Positions 1 through 7,481 of a stretch of 12,302 nt of DNA are shown here, piece after piece. The DNA is from Pseudomonadota bacterium (lineage in GTDB: Bacteria; Pseudomonadota; Gammaproteobacteria; Burkholderiales; Burkholderiaceae_C): assembly GCA_018241985.1 (NCBI GenBank), contig JAFECV010000017.1, positions 1 through 12,302 of the forward strand. Reading direction: 5' to 3'. Under the pieces are notes generated by a model, which was not told where the DNA came from, did no database searches, and was given only the letters and a program-made list of their open reading frames with translations. The position numbers were made by a program, and so were the translations under genes. Positions within the stretch are counted from its first letter, which is position 1, and the number at the start of each line of letters is the position of its first letter.

Positions 1-1067
1 CGCCCGCTCGCGGGAAACGCATTCTTGCGCCCGCTCCAGAAGCGCAGCCGCTCGGCTTCGCTCGAACTGACCGCGATCGCGGTCGCGCCGCTTTGCTCGA
101 GCACCTCGCACATGCGCGTGATCTCTTCTTCGACCTCGTCCGCGGTGCCGTCGCTCTCGCACAGCAGGATCGCCTCGGCCGACAGGTCGTAACCGGCGTG
201 CACGAAATCCTCGACCGCAGCGGTCATCGGCCGGTCCATCATCTCGAGGCCGGCCGGGACGATGCCGGCCGCGATCACCGCCGCGACCGCGGCGCCGGCC
301 TTCTGCAGATCGTCGAAGCTGGCCATGATGCAACGCGCCGCCGCGGGCAGCGGAACGAGCCGCACCGTGACCTCGGTCGCCACCGCCAGCATGCCCTCGG
401 AGCCGACCACGATGCTCAGCAGGTCGAGCCCGGCCGCGTCCAGCGCGTCGCTGCCGAATTCGATCGCATCGCCCTCGATCGTGAAGCCGCGGACCTTGCG
501 CACGTTGTGCAGCGTCAACCCGTACTTCAGGCAGTGCACGCCGCCGGAGTTCTCCGCGACGTTGCCGCCGATGGTGCAGGCGATCTGGCTCGACGGGTCG
601 GGCGCGTAATACAGCCCGTGCGGCGCCGCCGCCTCCGAAATCGCGAGATTCCGCACCCCCGCCTGGACCACCGCGGTGCAGCCCAGCGGATCGATCTTCA
701 AAATCTTGTTCAGCCGCGCCAGGCTCAGCGTCACGCCCTCGCGGTGCGGCATTGCGCCGCCCGACAGCCCGGTACCGGCGCCGCGCGATACCACCGGTAC
801 CCGCAGCGCATGACAGGCGCGCAGCACCGCCTGCACCTGCGCATAGGTCTCGGGCAGCGCGACCGCCAGCGGGCGCTCGCGGTACGCGGTCAGGCCGTCG
901 CATTCGTACGGCGTCGTGTCCTCCGGCACCCACAGCAGGCCGCCTTCCGGCAGCACGCGCTGAAGCCGCGCGACCACCTCGGCCTGGCGGTTTGCGCGCG
1001 CTGGGCCGCCCGGGCTGGATGCCGCGGGCGATGCCGAGTCGAGCGGTTCTGCAAACGATCTGCCCAT
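1..1067 (-). CDS. glcD: Glycolate oxidase FAD-binding subunit GlcD (3' end outside window)
   Basis: This is the flavin-carrying catalytic subunit of glycolate oxidase, which oxidises glycolate to glyoxylate at the membrane with GlcE and GlcF. The window holds the first 355 codons of a family usually near 500 residues. The gene starts at 1067 and exits the left edge. The N-terminal FAD-binding PCMH-type domain is clear: RGAGTGLSGGA at residues 95-105, then DPSSQIACTIGGNVAENSGG at 157-176, then HCLKYGLTLHN and GSEGM. Further on, the segments GLEMMDRP, HAGYDLSAEAILLCE and RFWSGRKNAFP match my memory of E. coli GlcD nearly block for block. The start overlaps the upstream permease stop by one base (TGATG), so the two are probably translationally coupled. 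D-lactate dehydrogenase is a related alternative, but the motif set and neighbours favour GlcD. glcE and glcF would be expected just beyond the left edge. Confidence 0.93.
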   Translation of the reverse strand, partial: MGRSFAEPLDSASPAASSPGGPARANRQAEVVARLQRVLPEGGLLWVPEDTTPYECDGLTAYRERPLAVALPETYAQVQAVLRACHALRVPVVSRGAGTGLSGGAMPHREGVTLSLARLNKILKIDPLGCTAVVQAGVRNLAISEAAAPHGLYYAPDPSSQIACTIGGNVAENSGGVHCLKYGLTLHNVRKVRGFTIEGDAIEFGSDALDAAGLDLLSIVVGSEGMLAVATEVTVRLVPLPAAARCIMASFDDLQKAGAAVAAVIAAGIVPAGLEMMDRPMTAAVEDFVHAGYDLSAEAILLCESDGTADEVEEEITRMCEVLEQSGATAIAVSSSEAERLRFWSGRKNAFPASG

Positions 1068-2728
1068 CAGTGAACGACCAGCAGCGTGAACGGAAATACG
1101 TAAGCCTGCAATGTTACGAAAATGCCGACCAGACAGGCCAGCGCAATCGAGTGGAAGAACACGAAGCGCAGGATATCCCCCTCCCGGTCGAACCAGCGCG
1201 TGGCCGTCGACGCGACGACGATGGACTGCGCATCGATCATCTTACCCATCACGCCGCCCGCGCTGTTGGCGGCGCCCATCAGGTTGACGCTCAGGCCGAG
1301 CTGGCCGGCCGCAACCTTCTGCATGCCGCCGAACAGCACGTTCGATGCGGTGTCCGATCCGGTCATCGCCACGCCCAGCCAGCCCATCAAAGTGCCGAAG
1401 AACGGGTACAACGCGCCGGACCGGGCGAACGCAAGCCCCAGCGTGGTATCGGTGCCCGAATAGCGCGTGACCGTCCCGAGCGCCAGCATCAGCGCGATGG
1501 TGAACAGCGAGTAGCGCACCAGCCACAGCGTCCTGAAGAACGTGCGAACGATTTCGATCGGGTTGTACTTCATGAACAGCGCGCTGATGACCGCGGCAAG
1601 AAGAATGCTGGTGCCGGTCGCCGACAGCAGCCCCAGCACGTAGACCGCGCCCTCCTTGCTCGGCTGGGTCACCACCGGCGGCATCTTCTCGACCAGGTTG
1701 TGCAGGCCGTCGATCTGGAAGGCCGGCGCCCAGATGCCATTGAGCCAGTTCTTGAACGAGGGCAGGCCCCAGATGAACACGAAGATCGTCAGAATCACCC
1801 AGGGCGTCCACGCCCGTGCGAGATCGGCCGCTGGATGACGGACGATGGCCGTGGGCGGCTTCGCCTCCGCGGCACTGATGTCCTTGCCCCGCATCGACGG
1901 CGAAGTCCAGATCTTCCTGGGTTGCCAGATGCGCAGGAAGCCCACCAGGGAAATCATCGACACCAGCGCCGCGATGATGTCCACGAGCTCGGGCCCGATG
2001 AAGTTGGACACCAGGTATTGCGGGATCGCGAACGACAGGCCGGTGACCAGGATCGCGGGCCAGATCTCCAGCATCCCGCGCCGCCCCGCAAACGCCCAGA
2101 CGACCCAGAACGGCACCAGCACCGAGAAGAACGGCAACTGGCGGCCGATCATCGCGGTGACCGCCGACACGTCGTAGCCGTGCACCTTCGCCAGCGTGAT
2201 CACCGGAATGCCGAGCGCACCGAAGGCCACCGGCGCCGTGTTTGCGATCAGCGACAGTCCCGACGCCGCCAGCGGCGAGAAGCCCAGGCCGATCAGGATG
2301 CCGGCCGTCACGGCGACCGGTGTCCCGAAGCCGGCCGCGCCTTCGAAAAACGCGCCGAAGCAGAACGCGATCAAGAGCAGTTGGATGCGCCGGTCCTCGG
2401 TAATGCTGGAGAGCGAGTCCTGCAGGATCTTGAAGCTTCCATTCTGCTCGGCCAGTTGCTGCAGGAAGATGACGTTCAATACGATCCAGCCGATCGGCAG
2501 CAGCCCGGTGAAGATGCCGTACATCGCCGCGCGGCCGGCCATCCCCGCCGGCATGCCGTAGGCGAACACCGCGACCAGGATGGCGGCGACCAGGCCCATC
2601 GCCGCGGCGACATGGGCCTTGATATGGAACAGCCCCAGGCTGGCCAGCATCACCACGATCGGGATCGCCGCCAGCGCCGTGGAAATGATCATGTTGTGAA
2701 ATGGGTCGTAGACCTGCTGCCAGACCAT
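1067..2728 (-). CDS. glcA: LldP/GlcA-family permease, probably glycolate (and lactate) uptake
   Basis: This is an inner-membrane proton symporter of the lactate permease family, 553 residues, close to the usual 550-560. It is almost wholly hydrophobic, with a dozen or more membrane spans. Family blocks are visible: FEGAAGFGTPVAV near residue 130, MTGSDTASNVLF near 455, then GGVMGKMIDAQS and a C-terminal TLQAYVFPF. I start it at MVWQQVYDPFHN, where GGAGA lies 6 nt upstream of the ATG. Longer in-frame starts run into the opposite frame of the LysR gene at 2890-3777 and should be ignored. Family members carry L-lactate, D-lactate or glycolate. The 1-nt overlap with glcD, and the absence of an lldD-like lactate dehydrogenase here, point to glycolate as the main substrate. 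That is inference from context, because sequence alone does not separate LldP from GlcA. Confidence 0.9.
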   Translation of the reverse strand: MVWQQVYDPFHNMIISTALAAIPIVVMLASLGLFHIKAHVAAAMGLVAAILVAVFAYGMPAGMAGRAAMYGIFTGLLPIGWIVLNVIFLQQLAEQNGSFKILQDSLSSITEDRRIQLLLIAFCFGAFFEGAAGFGTPVAVTAGILIGLGFSPLAASGLSLIANTAPVAFGALGIPVITLAKVHGYDVSAVTAMIGRQLPFFSVLVPFWVVWAFAGRRGMLEIWPAILVTGLSFAIPQYLVSNFIGPELVDIIAALVSMISLVGFLRIWQPRKIWTSPSMRGKDISAAEAKPPTAIVRHPAADLARAWTPWVILTIFVFIWGLPSFKNWLNGIWAPAFQIDGLHNLVEKMPPVVTQPSKEGAVYVLGLLSATGTSILLAAVISALFMKYNPIEIVRTFFRTLWLVRYSLFTIALMLALGTVTRYSGTDTTLGLAFARSGALYPFFGTLMGWLGVAMTGSDTASNVLFGGMQKVAAGQLGLSVNLMGAANSAGGVMGKMIDAQSIVVASTATRWFDREGDILRFVFFHSIALACLVGIFVTLQAYVFPFTLLVVH

Positions 2729-2889
2729 CAAGCGTCTCCGGATTCGATGTTTCGGGAACTGGAAGCACGGGCATCCGCCCCGCAACCACGATCGGCCTCG
2801 AACGGCCGAGTGGCGACGAATGTAGCGACGAACGATCAGGTCCGGATTGAACTTTCTTCGTCCGGATGTTGCAGATTTTTTGTACCGGC
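2729..2889 (-). promoter_or_regulatory. Promoter/operator region upstream of the permease-glcD pair
   Basis: This 161-nt non-coding gap separates the second LysR gene from the permease. Read on the minus strand it holds two copies of ATCCGGAC (2867-2860 and 2847-2840) exactly 20 bp apart. A third, partial copy, ATCCGGA (2743-2737), touches the permease ribosome binding site. A weak -10-like TACATT lies at 2824-2819 with no good -35, as expected for an activator-dependent promoter. A perfect inverted repeat, TCGGCC-6 nt-GGCCGA (2792-2809), follows just downstream. There is no T-run, so it is unlikely to be a terminator. The repeats and inverted repeat are directly visible; their function is inferred. 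Confidence 0.45.
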
Positions 2890-3777
2890 TCAGGCAAGCG
2901 CCTGCGTCAGCCAGTCGGTGAACGCGGCGCATTCCCAGCGCGCCAGCGCGCCTTTGGTCCAGCACAGGTAGTGGCGCAGCGGTGACGGGACGTTGCGCGC
3001 AGACAGTCGCACGACGCGGCCGTTGTCGAGCCAGGCCGCGCCGAGCTTCAGCCGCATCAGCACGACGCCGAAGCCCCCGGCCGCCGCATCGTAGGCCAGG
3101 CCGAGGTCGTTGAACTGGGCGCCGTCCCGAGGTTCCGGCCGCGTGATGCCGAGGCCGGCGAACCACGACCCCCAGGGCTCGAGCGGACTGCGGATCAGGC
3201 GGGCCCGCGACACTTCGGCGTCGTCCCCGAAGCCGGCGAACGGGCCGAATTCGTTGAGGTAGCTCGGACTGCACACCGGGGTCACTTCGTCCGCAAGAAT
3301 CAGCCTGTGCTCGACGTCGGCGTATCCGCCCGAGCCGTAACGCACCTCCAGATCGGCCGGCTCGCCGGTGACGTCGAGCAGCGGAATCGAAACCTGCAAC
3401 GTCAGTTCGACATCGGGATAGGCGTTGCGAAACAATTCGAGCTTCGGCATCAGCAGCTGCCGGCAGAAGGTCGGCGTTACCGCCACGCGCAGGCGTGCGC
3501 CGGTCTTGGCGACCCCGGTCGCCGGCATCTGCTGCAGCGCCGCCAGACCGGCGCGCACATTGGCGAGATACGTGGCCCCGTCGGCCGTCAGCGTGAAGTC
3601 GGCCCGGCGAAACAGCGAGATGCCCAAATGGGATTCGAGCTGGCGGATGCGATGACTCACCGCGCTCGGTGTCACGCACAGTTCGTCGGCCGCTCGCCCC
3701 GCGTGCCGCAGACGCGCAAGCGCCTCGAACGTCAGCAGACACTGGATCGGAGGTATGTGCTGCAATGCCATCGTCAT
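2890..3777 (-). CDS. LysR-type transcriptional regulator, GcvA-like subgroup
   Basis: This is a 295-residue DNA-binding regulator. An N-terminal winged helix-turn-helix covers about residues 10-70 (LTFEALARLRHAGRAADELC, then TPSAVSHRIRQLESHLGISL). It is followed by a periplasmic-binding-like effector domain from about 95. The effector domain carries a PWGSWFAGLGI stretch and LGLAYDAAAGGFGVVL, features I associate with GcvA-like LysR proteins. The first ATG overlaps the stop of the preceding LysR gene as ATGA (4 nt), suggesting coupled translation. A second ATG two codons later is possible. The gene lies directly upstream of the permease-glcD pair, so it may activate that pair in response to glycolate, glyoxylate or lactate. 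The effector cannot be read from sequence. Confidence 0.88.
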   Translation of the reverse strand: MTMALQHIPPIQCLLTFEALARLRHAGRAADELCVTPSAVSHRIRQLESHLGISLFRRADFTLTADGATYLANVRAGLAALQQMPATGVAKTGARLRVAVTPTFCRQLLMPKLELFRNAYPDVELTLQVSIPLLDVTGEPADLEVRYGSGGYADVEHRLILADEVTPVCSPSYLNEFGPFAGFGDDAEVSRARLIRSPLEPWGSWFAGLGITRPEPRDGAQFNDLGLAYDAAAGGFGVVLMRLKLGAAWLDNGRVVRLSARNVPSPLRHYLCWTKGALARWECAAFTDWLTQALA

Positions 3778-4721
3778 GCCCCTGTGCCCGACCGTTTATC
3801 GGCCGATTCGATGCGTTCGCGCGCCGCCCACCAGCGATCGCCGAACTGCCCCTGTAGCCAGGCGACGAAGCCGCTGACCTTGGCCGGCACCAGCTGCGGC
3901 GACGGAAAGACCGCGTGGATCTCCTGCGACGGCAGTGCCCACTCGGTCAGCAGCGGCAGCACCTCGCCGGCCTCGATCGCCTCGTCGGCCACGTAGCACG
4001 GCAGCGCGGCCACGCCCATGCCGGCGCCGGCCGCGGTCAAGAGCGTGGACAGGCTGTTCGAGCGCAGCGGTCCGCGCACCGCCACCGCGAGTGCCTTGCC
4101 GTCGGGCCCGGTGAAGTGCCAGCGCGCATCGCCCTGCACCGTGCTGTAGATCAACGCCTGGTGGCTGCCCAGGTCAGCCGGTACCCGCGGCGTGCCGTGC
4201 CGCCGCAGGTATTCGCCCGACGCCACCAGCACCCAGGGGTTGATGCCGAGATAGCGCGCGCCCAGCGTGGAATCGGCAAGCCGGCCCATGCGGATCGCGA
4301 CGTCGATGCCCTGCTCGACCAGGCTCACGTAGCGGTCCTCGAAATTGAGCTCGATCTGCAGTCGCGGATTGCGCTGCATGAAACGCATCACCATCGGCGC
4401 CAGCACACGCCGGCCGAACGCCACCGACGTGCTGATGCGCAGCCCGCCCTGCACCTGCGACTGCATCAACGTCGCGACGCTCTCGGCCTCGTCCACATGG
4501 TGCGCGATCAGGCGGCACTTCTCGTAGTACAGCGCGCCGATCTCGGTCGGCGTGACGCCGTGCGTCGACCGGTGCAGCAGGCGCGCGCCGAGCCGCTTTT
4601 CCAGCTGGGCCACCAGCTTGGTGGCCGACGGCTGCCCGATGCCCATGTCGGCCGCCGCCTTGCTGAACGACCCGAGGTCGACCACGCGGATGAAGAGTCT
4701 GACGGCCTGGATGCGGTCCAT
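3774..4721 (-). CDS. LysR-type transcriptional regulator divergent from gcl
   Basis: This is a 315-residue LysR regulator. The helix-turn-helix domain occupies about residues 1-60, with the blocks FIRVVDLGSFSKAAADMGIG, QPSATKLVAQLEKRLGARLL and HRSTHGVTPTEIG. The effector-binding domain starts near 90 (GGLRISTSVAFGRRVLAP). It resembles the large CrgA/AaeR-like subgroup. I choose the start MDRIQAVRLF at 4721. A longer in-frame start at 4817 would add a basic, non-conserved extension and would run through the palindromic operator. The gene is divergently transcribed from gcl across 134 nt, the classic arrangement for a LysR protein that controls its neighbour and itself. Regulation of gcl-hyi-glxR-ttuD-pyk by glyoxylate or a related acid is the simplest inference. 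Its stop overlaps the next LysR start by 4 nt. Confidence 0.9.
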   Translation of the reverse strand: MDRIQAVRLFIRVVDLGSFSKAAADMGIGQPSATKLVAQLEKRLGARLLHRSTHGVTPTEIGALYYEKCRLIAHHVDEAESVATLMQSQVQGGLRISTSVAFGRRVLAPMVMRFMQRNPRLQIELNFEDRYVSLVEQGIDVAIRMGRLADSTLGARYLGINPWVLVASGEYLRRHGTPRVPADLGSHQALIYSTVQGDARWHFTGPDGKALAVAVRGPLRSNSLSTLLTAAGAGMGVAALPCYVADEAIEAGEVLPLLTEWALPSQEIHAVFPSPQLVPAKVSGFVAWLQGQFGDRWWAARERIESADKRSGTGA

Positions 4722-4752
4722 GGTTTCCAAGTGAACCACAAATTCCGTCCAA

Positions 4753-4767
4753 ATTCCAGATTGGAAT
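4753..4767. promoter_or_regulatory. LysR-type operator palindrome between the LysR gene and gcl
   Basis: ATTCCAGATTGGAAT is a perfect 6-bp inverted repeat with a 3-nt centre. It contains the T-N11-A core (T4754 to A4766) typical of LysR recognition sites. Another AATTCC half-site lies at 4741-4746, 11 bp (one helical turn) from the AATTCC at 4752-4757. If gcl transcription starts near 4825, as the weak promoter call suggests, the palindrome centre is at about -65, the usual LysR recognition position. The symmetry is visible; the protein partner is inferred from gene order. Confidence 0.65.
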
Positions 4768-4789
4768 AAGCGTAATGCGCATCTTCGCC

Positions 4790-4818
4790 TTGCAGGGCGC
4801 GGTGGGGACGGCCACACT
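4790..4818 (+). promoter_or_regulatory. Candidate promoter of the gcl operon (weak)
   Basis: TTGCAG (4790-4795) is followed 17 nt later by CACACT (4813-4818). The -10 match is poor (3 of 6), as is common for activator-dependent promoters. The spacing and the distance to the LysR palindrome support it, but no other evidence does. The gcl ribosome binding site AGGAG lies at 4843-4847, 8 nt before the ATG. Confidence 0.3.
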
Positions 4819-4855
4819 CATGCGCAACGTTCCATAGTCCACAGGAGATACGCAG

Positions 4856-6643
4856 ATGGCAAAGATGAAGGCCGCGATGGCCGCTGTTCTGGTGATGGAA
4901 AAGGAAGGCGTCACGCAAGCCTTCGGCGTGCCCGGCGCTGCGATCAATCCTTTCTACGCCCAGCTCAAGGAACGCAGCACCATCAGCCACGTGCTGGCAC
5001 GCCACGTCGAAGCCGCTTCGCACATGGCCGAGGGCTACACCCGCGCGGTGCCCGGCAACATCGGCGTCTGCCTGGGCACCTCGGGCCCGGCCGGCACCGA
5101 CATGCTCACCGGCCTCTATTCGGCCAGTGCCGATTCGATCCCGATCCTGTGTGTCACGGGTCAGGCGCCGCGCGCCAAGCTGCACAAGGAAGACTTCCAG
5201 GCGGTGGACATCGCCGCCATCGCCAAGCCGGTCACCAAGATGGCCACCACGGTGCTGGAGCCAGCGCAGGTGCCGCGCGTGTTCCAGCAGGCCTTCCATC
5301 TGATGCGCTCGGGCCGCCCGGGCCCGGTGCTGATCGACCTGCCATTCGACGTGCAGATGGCCGAGATCGAGTTCGACATCGATACCTACGAACCGATGGC
5401 CGTGTACAAGCCCACCGCTTCGCGCAAGCAGGTGGAGAAGGCGTTGGCCATGCTGATGGAGGCTGGCCGCCCGCTGATCGTCGCCGGTGGCGGCGTCATC
5501 AACGCCGACGCATCCGATCTGCTGGTCGAATTTGCCGAAACCATCGGCGTGCCGGTGATCCCCACGCTGATGGGCTGGGGCGCCATCGCCGACGACCACC
5601 CGCTGCAGGCCGGCATGGTGGGCCTGCAGACCTCGCAGCGCTACGGCAACGCCAACCTGCTGGCGAGCGACTTCGTGCTGGGCATCGGCAACCGCTGGGC
5701 CAACCGCCACACCGGCTCGCCCGAGGTGTATTGCAAGGGCCGCAAGTTCGTGCACGTCGACATCGAGCCGACGCAGATCGGCCGCATCTTCACGCCCGAC
5801 CTGGGCATCGTGTCCGACGCCAAGGCTGCGCTGCAGCTTTTCGTCGAAGTGGCCAGGGAGTGGAAGCAGGCCGGCAAGCTGCGCGACTTCTCGGCCTGGG
5901 CGCAGGAGTGCCAGGGCCGCAAGAAGGATATCCAGTACCTGCGCAAGACCCACTACGACAACGTGCCGATGAAGCCGCAGCGCGTGTACCAATGCATGAA
6001 CAATGCCTTCGACAAGGACACCTGCTACGTCTCGGTCATCGGCCTGTCGCAGATCGCCGGCGGCCAGTTCCTGCACGTGTACAAGCCGCGCCACTGGATC
6101 AACGCCGGTCAGGCCGGCCCGCTCGGCTGGACGCTGCCGGCCGCCCTGGGCGTGCGCGTGGCCGACCCCAAGCGCAAGATCGTGGCGCTGTCGGGCGACT
6201 ACGACTTCCAGTTCCTGATCGAAGAGCTCGCCGTGGGCGCGCAGTTCAAGCTGCCCTACATCCACATCGTGGTCAACAACAGCTACCTGGGCCTGATCCG
6301 CCAGAGCCAGCGCGGCTTCTCGATGGACTACTGCGTGCAGCTCGCCTACGACAACGTCAACTCGCCCGAGGTGCAGGGCTACGGCATGGACATCGTCAAG
6401 GTCACCGAGGGCATGGGCTGCAAGGCCATTCGCGTGCATTCGCCCGACGAGGTGGCGCCCGCCATCCGCAAGGCCGAGGCGCTGATGGCCGAGTTCCAGG
6501 TGCCGGTGGTGATCGAGATGATCCTCGAGCGCGTGACCAACATCTCGATGGGCACCGAGATCGACAATGTCACCGAGTTCGAGGAGATGGCCGCCGGCAA
6601 GCAGGACGTGCCCACCGCGACCGCCGTGTCCATGCTCGACTGA
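4856..6643 (+). CDS. gcl: Glyoxylate carboligase (tartronate-semialdehyde synthase)
   Basis: This is a thiamine diphosphate- and FAD-dependent enzyme that joins two glyoxylates into tartronate semialdehyde and releases CO2, the first step of the D-glycerate pathway in the cytosol. It has 595 residues against about 593 in E. coli. The N-terminal ThDP-pyrimidine domain has [15 protein letters not shown]. Here Val51 replaces the glutamate that is nearly universal in this superfamily, a known signature of Gcl that separates it from acetolactate synthase. The central domain is about residues 190-340. The C-terminal ThDP-diphosphate domain has SGDYDFQF at 446-453 and NN at 474-475, followed by [10 protein letters not shown]. 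The start has an AGGAG at 8 nt. It is the first gene of the operon, with hyi 27 nt downstream. Alanine codons are mostly GCC, as in hyi and the first part of glxR. Confidence 0.97.
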   Translation: MAKMKAAMAAVLVMEKEGVTQAFGVPGAAINPFYAQLKERSTISHVLARHVEAASHMAEGYTRAVPGNIGVCLGTSGPAGTDMLTGLYSASADSIPILCVTGQAPRAKLHKEDFQAVDIAAIAKPVTKMATTVLEPAQVPRVFQQAFHLMRSGRPGPVLIDLPFDVQMAEIEFDIDTYEPMAVYKPTASRKQVEKALAMLMEAGRPLIVAGGGVINADASDLLVEFAETIGVPVIPTLMGWGAIADDHPLQAGMVGLQTSQRYGNANLLASDFVLGIGNRWANRHTGSPEVYCKGRKFVHVDIEPTQIGRIFTPDLGIVSDAKAALQLFVEVAREWKQAGKLRDFSAWAQECQGRKKDIQYLRKTHYDNVPMKPQRVYQCMNNAFDKDTCYVSVIGLSQIAGGQFLHVYKPRHWINAGQAGPLGWTLPAALGVRVADPKRKIVALSGDYDFQFLIEELAVGAQFKLPYIHIVVNNSYLGLIRQSQRGFSMDYCVQLAYDNVNSPEVQGYGMDIVKVTEGMGCKAIRVHSPDEVAPAIRKAEALMAEFQVPVVIEMILERVTNISMGTEIDNVTEFEEMAAGKQDVPTATAVSMLD

Positions 6644-6658
6644 ACGTTTGCCAAGATC

Positions 6659-6662
6659 GGAG
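6659..6662 (+). promoter_or_regulatory. Ribosome binding site that decides the hyi start
   Basis: GGAG lies 8 nt before the ATG at 6671. A GTG at 6662, three codons upstream in frame, overlaps this site and has no ribosome binding site of its own, so the ATG is the better start. Confidence 0.65.
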
Positions 6663-6670
6663 TGACTGAC

Positions 6671-7450
6671 ATGCCCAAGCTCGCCGCCAACCTGACGATG
6701 CTCTACAACGAGGTGCCGTTTCTGGATCGCTTCGCACTGGCCGCGCGAGATGGCTTCAAGGCGGTGGAGTTCCTGTTTCCCTACGCCTTCAAGGCCGAGG
6801 AAATCCGAAAGCAGCTGGACGCCAACGGCCTGCAACTGGTGCTGCACAACCTGCCCGCGGGCAACTGGGACGCCGGCGAGCGCGGAATTGCCTGCCATCC
6901 CGATCGCACCTCCGAGTTTCGCGAAGGCGTGGCGCAAGCCATCGGCTATGCGAAGGCGCTGGGCGTGGGTCAGCTCAACTGCCTCGTGGGCAAGGCGCCA
7001 GCGGGCGCGGCGGATGCACAGCTGCGCAAGACCCTGGTAGAAAACCTGCGCTACGCCGCGACCGAGCTCAAGAAGGCCGGACTGAAGCTGCTCGTCGAAC
7101 CAATCAACACGTTCGACATCCCGGGCTTTTACCTGCACGGCAGCGCCCAGACGCTGTCGGTGCTCGATGAAGTCGGCTCGGACAACGCTTACCTGCAATA
7201 CGACATCTACCACATGCAGCGCATGGAGGGCGAACTGGCCGCGACGATGCAGAAGCACCTGCCGCGCATCGCGCACATTCAGCTCGCCGACAACCCCGGG
7301 CGCAACGAACCCGGCACCGGCGAGATCAATTACGCGTTCCTGTTCGGGCATCTGGACCGGATCGGCTACGACGGCTGGATCGGCTGCGAATACAAGCCGG
7401 CCGCCACGACCGAGGCCGGCCTCGGCTGGCTGAAGCAGTTGCAGCAGTAA
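6671..7450 (+). CDS. hyi: Hydroxypyruvate isomerase
   Basis: This cytosolic TIM-barrel isomerase interconverts hydroxypyruvate and tartronate semialdehyde, linking the Gcl product to serine-type C3 metabolism. It has 259 residues, against 258 in E. coli. It belongs to the xylose-isomerase-like (AP endonuclease family 2) superfamily. The two barrel glutamates used for metal binding and catalysis are present: E143 in LVEPINTFDIPG and E240 in IGCEYKP. Other matching blocks are ANLTMLYNEVPFLDRF at the N-terminus, HNLPAGNWDAGERG and YLQYDIYHMQRMEG. The gene sits between gcl and glxR, as in many gcl operons, which supports the family call over other members of this superfamily. Confidence 0.94.
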   Translation: MPKLAANLTMLYNEVPFLDRFALAARDGFKAVEFLFPYAFKAEEIRKQLDANGLQLVLHNLPAGNWDAGERGIACHPDRTSEFREGVAQAIGYAKALGVGQLNCLVGKAPAGAADAQLRKTLVENLRYAATELKKAGLKLLVEPINTFDIPGFYLHGSAQTLSVLDEVGSDNAYLQYDIYHMQRMEGELAATMQKHLPRIAHIQLADNPGRNEPGTGEINYAFLFGHLDRIGYDGWIGCEYKPAATTEAGLGWLKQLQQ

Positions 7451-7481
7451 ACCCAACCCTCAACCACGGAGGAAACGAATC

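Noticed and set aside
2792..2809. TCGGCC / GGCCGA hairpin as a terminator for the LysR genes
   Set aside because: It is perfect but short, with no T-run after it. It is better considered as a possible operator.
752..2971. Plus-strand open frame of 739 codons opposite glcD and the permease
   Set aside because: It is very rich in Arg, Gln, His and Asp with no domain pattern, and lies antisense to two well-recognised genes. It is a high-GC shadow frame.
2729..3742. Upstream extension of the permease frame to 3742
   Set aside because: The extra residues are the alternate frame of the LysR gene at 2890-3777. The ATG at 2728 has a good GGAGA and the family N-terminus.
4722..4817. N-terminal extension of the LysR regulator to an upstream in-frame start at 4817
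   Set aside because: It would translate through the LysR palindrome and the gcl promoter and add a non-conserved basic tail. The ATG at 4721 gives the normal family length.
5006..5008. Val51 of Gcl as a missing catalytic glutamate
   Set aside because: Loss of this glutamate would be striking in most ThDP enzymes, but valine here is the known normal state of glyoxylate carboligase.
4508..7456. Minus-strand open frame of 982 codons opposite gcl and hyi
   Set aside because: Composition is dominated by His, Gly, Val, Leu and Arg, as expected of the complement of GC-rich codons. It fully overlaps two certain genes and has no recognisable motif.
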